DNA of 8,345 nucleotides, from positions 1 to 8,345 of the forward strand of contig JAACEJ010000122.1 of assembly GCA_011682565.1 (NCBI GenBank). Direction: 5' to 3'. This document shows, one piece after another, positions 6,299 through 8,345 of the stretch. Below the pieces are notes generated by a model. That model saw nothing but the letters and a program-made list of their open reading frames with translations. It made no database searches and was not told the DNA's origin. Every line of letters begins with the position of its first letter. The first letter of the stretch is position 1. The translations under genes and the position numbers were made by a program. This DNA is from Actinomycetota bacterium (GTDB lineage Bacteria; Zhuqueibacterota; Zhuqueibacteria; Residuimicrobiales; Krinioviventaceae).

Positions 6299-8167
6299 TT
6301 AAGGAAGCAACATCACTTTTATTGATTTCTCAAAAGTTCCTGCCCGCATTCGTATAAAATAAATACCTGCTGTCACTTTTCTGCCAGCATCATTGGTACC
6401 GTTCCATTTAACGAGATACTGACCGGCCTCTTTGTTTGCATCTAATAAGGTGTTAATTTTTTGTCCTAAAACATTGTAAATCTCAAACACAACCCGTCTT
6501 TCTTCAGGCAAAGTATATTCAATGTTTGTTACAGGATTAAAGGGATTTGGATAGTTTTGATGCAAGGTAAAATCATTGGGAATACTCTTCTCGTTTGTCA
6601 AAGAATTTTTCTTCAAATCAGGCGTCCACTCACCGAGTGTACTTGCCGCAAAACTGGTTAAATAACTATCTGGGAATTTATCCATTAGCTCTCTTAGATA
6701 AATTTCACCTTGTTTTTTATCATTTAGATGGTAGTAATATATTGTCCCAATATCATAAAGCGCATTTGATTCAAGTTCACCATGCTCCTTTGCTGTTAGT
6801 ATATCTTTTAATTTTGAAATTGCACTTTCATATTTTCCCTGTGTAAGAAGCTCACAAACAAGGAGATGACTTGCCAACGGTTCAAGCTTTTTATCTTTAT
6901 ATTCAGTCACTACGTTTTCAAGAACCGTTGCCGTTTCACTGCTTTTTTGATTTTTCTGACATTTAAATAAATAGACGAGTGCACGTTTGGCTGCAAAATG
7001 TTCATGATACTTGGTCATAATGGTATTAAATTGTGCAGCGGCCAGATCATAGTTCTTCAAGCGATACAATTCAGCAGCTCTTTCCATCTCAGCCATGCCC
7101 AAAGTATCGGTTATCTCGCTTAAAGTCAGTTGCTCAGATGCATCTAAATGTGGCATACTTTTGGAAAGATACCATGGAGCCGTCGTCAAAGGATTTGAAC
7201 AATTGGTATTGCCATAATTATTTGTCGTATCCGGTGGGTAACCTCCCCAATAATTGTATTGTGCTTGTATAGTACCAGAATATGTTGAGTAAACGTCATA
7301 ATCGCCACTATAAAGAAAGCTGTTTTGTCCTTCCGATGAATTACTTCCTAAATTAAAATCACAGTTAGAGTTATTGCCATATATCGCTCTATCGTTGTTA
7401 ATAAATCCTGTTTGGTATAAAGTAGGATCACAATAATTGATACAGTATACTCCATAGTCATTAGAATGAATATCGTTCCTACTCACGGCACCATTACCAT
7501 CAGAATAAGAGCTAAAAAACAGACCAATATGATTCAATAGAATATCATTGAGCTGTAATCTAACATTAGAATAGTAATACATATCCAGTCCATACGTCGA
7601 TCCAGTGATCGTACAATTGACAACCTCGCTAGATGATGAACAATTGTAAAAGCTAATCCCCCACCAGGTTGCGCCACTGGTAGGTTGAAATGTTGCTCCA
7701 TCGGCGATAAGAGTGCCATTGACCTGGATTTTTTTACCGTTAGGAATGTTTACAGTAGTTCCAGACTCGACATAGAGAGTGAGATCGGAAGGAACGATTA
7801 CATCGCCAGTTAAAGTGACTGGCTCTACCCAATGTTCATCAGTTGGCATAGAACCAGATGTCGTAATTTGCTGAATAGTAAAAACATTATTGCTAATGTC
7901 ACTCGGACTACCCAAAACACCTGTAATGCGAACCTTACAATTATTTGACATTATATCAGGAGTCTGCCATTGATACGAGCCATTATTTGTGACGTTATTG
8001 GCAATTAAAGTCCATGATGTTCCACCATTAGTGCTATACTCAATCTTCACCTTGTTGTCTAAATTTTGACTTGACCATGTGACATTATATGAAGTATTTT
8101 TAGTTAAATACTCGCCTCCATTTGGATAAGTTACTGTTATTGTAGAGTTGGTGTCGAGGGCCATCAT
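6299..8167 (-). CDS. T9SS-sorted surface protein, 5' end replaced by IS21 insertion
   Basis: The open frame codes for 622 residues in four parts. Residues about 8-97 are a Kre9/KNH-like beta-sandwich (ITVTYPNGGEY, VKIEYSTNGGTSW). About 105-335 is Asn-rich and reads as a right-handed beta-helix. About 355-515 is helical with TPR-like repeats. About 530-622 is a type A T9SS sorting domain (NYPNPFNP at 538-545, YNVLGQK, AGIYFIRM). Proteins with this tail are exported by a Sec signal peptide and then by the type IX system to the cell surface. Here no signal peptide exists. The ATG pair at 8167-8162 belongs to the end of an IS21-family element, and native sequence seems to begin only near 8150. 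The gene is therefore a 5'-truncated remnant, probably not exported even if translated. It is visibly more AT-rich than the two enzyme genes. The IS could supply GGGG and an ATG for a fusion product. Confidence 0.8.
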   Translation of the reverse strand: MMALDTNSTITVTYPNGGEYLTKNTSYNVTWSSQNLDNKVKIEYSTNGGTSWTLIANNVTNNGSYQWQTPDIMSNNCKVRITGVLGSPSDISNNVFTIQQITTSGSMPTDEHWVEPVTLTGDVIVPSDLTLYVESGTTVNIPNGKKIQVNGTLIADGATFQPTSGATWWGISFYNCSSSSEVVNCTITGSTYGLDMYYYSNVRLQLNDILLNHIGLFFSSYSDGNGAVSRNDIHSNDYGVYCINYCDPTLYQTGFINNDRAIYGNNSNCDFNLGSNSSEGQNSFLYSGDYDVYSTYSGTIQAQYNYWGGYPPDTTNNYGNTNCSNPLTTAPWYLSKSMPHLDASEQLTLSEITDTLGMAEMERAAELYRLKNYDLAAAQFNTIMTKYHEHFAAKRALVYLFKCQKNQKSSETATVLENVVTEYKDKKLEPLASHLLVCELLTQGKYESAISKLKDILTAKEHGELESNALYDIGTIYYYHLNDKKQGEIYLRELMDKFPDSYLTSFAASTLGEWTPDLKKNSLTNEKSIPNDFTLHQNYPNPFNPVTNIEYTLPEERRVVFEIYNVLGQKINTLLDANKEAGQYLVKWNGTNDAGRKVTAGIYFIRMRAGTFEKSIKVMLLP

Positions 8168-8200
8168 ATTCCCCAGGTGTGAGGGTCATGATATTCCCCA
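8156..8200. repeat. Pair of IS21 terminal direct repeats
   Basis: Two 20-base units, at 8156-8175 and 8181-8200, match at 18 of 20 positions and repeat with a 25-bp period. Each reads GAGGG(C/T)CAT(C/G)ATATTCCCCA on the plus strand. IS21-family ends carry such multiple repeats as binding sites for the IstA transposase. Confidence 0.75.
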
Positions 8201-8246
8201 CCTGATTAATAGTATAGCGATAATGTAAAGAACGACAATTTAAGAT

Positions 8247-8345
8247 TCAAGCGTTTTGAAATTTAGGCAATAATTTTTTGCGATACGATTCTCCTTTTAT
8301 GATGATTTGATACGAATGATGCGCGATCCTGTCCATGATAGCATT
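8247..8345 (-). CDS. istB: IS21-family transposition helper ATPase, C-terminal end only
   Basis: The minus strand from the right edge reads 32 codons and a TGA at 8249-8247. The peptide contains NAIMDRIAHHSYQIIIKGES, followed by YRKKL and a short tail. The pattern (L/A)(I/L)(M/L)DR(I/L)xHH(S/A)Yx(I/L)xxxGES(Y/M)R is the characteristic end of IstB, the AAA+ ATPase that works with the IstA transposase in IS21 transposition. The catalytic Walker motifs lie outside the window, so intactness cannot be judged. The frame is open to the edge. Confidence 0.85.
   Translation of the reverse strand, partial: NAIMDRIAHHSYQIIIKGESYRKKLLPKFQNA

Larger units (their letters stand above)
8152..8345 (-). mobile_element. 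3' end of an IS21-family insertion sequence (partial)
   Basis: The minus strand carries the end of istB, then about 45 bp of spacer, then two terminal direct repeats, and then the interrupted T9SS gene. This order (istB, multiple terminal repeats, outer end) is typical of the right end of IS21-family elements. The outer end is placed at TGTCGAGGG starting at 8152, because IS21 elements usually end in TG...CA; 8149 is an alternative. The other end, istA and any target duplication lie beyond the window. Confidence 0.75.

Overview
The window looks like a chromosomal stretch from a member of the FCB superphylum (Bacteroidota, Ignavibacteriota, Calditrichota or a related uncultured lineage). The main clue is a type IX secretion (T9SS) C-terminal sorting domain of the YPNPFNP type. 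A large lipoprotein glycoside hydrolase and short AT-rich intergenic regions carrying hairpin repeats fit this. The lineage cannot be fixed further from sequence alone. Every gene I can support lies on the minus strand, so the biological order runs from the right edge to the left edge.

Reading in gene order: (1) at the right edge (about 8152-8345) is the tail of an IS21-family insertion sequence, with the last 32 codons of the IstB helper ATPase and two 20-bp terminal repeats. (2) The IS has landed in a gene for a T9SS-exported surface protein (6299 to about 8152): a Kre9/KNH-like beta-sandwich, a right-handed beta-helix, TPR-like helices and the sorting domain remain, but the signal peptide is gone. 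(3) A 609-residue heparinase II/III-like putative polysaccharide lyase follows (4203-6032). (4) After a 557-bp gene-free gap with a 91-bp imperfect inverted repeat comes a 763-residue GH42-like beta-galactosidase-type lipoprotein (1354-3645). (5) A complete higBA toxin-antitoxin operon follows (529-1124), with a visible TTGACA promoter, a paired AACGTT operator candidate and an almost leaderless toxin start. (6) The left end is mostly non-coding, with a GC-rich hairpin, one copy of a dispersed repeat, and a 30-codon ORF with a good ribosome binding site at 1-93.

The lyase-like protein and the GH42-like lipoprotein plausibly act in degradation of a complex polysaccharide, but the wide gap between them and the lack of transporter, SusCD or regulator genes mean a polysaccharide utilization locus is not demonstrated. 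The toxin-antitoxin pair, the IS21 insertion and the dispersed hairpin repeats mark the region as moderately dynamic. The least ordinary signals are a dispersed intergenic hairpin repeat present three times, each just downstream of a stop codon, and the IS21 insertion that removed the export signal of the T9SS cargo. I see no CRISPR array, tRNA, rRNA or clearly new multi-gene defence system.
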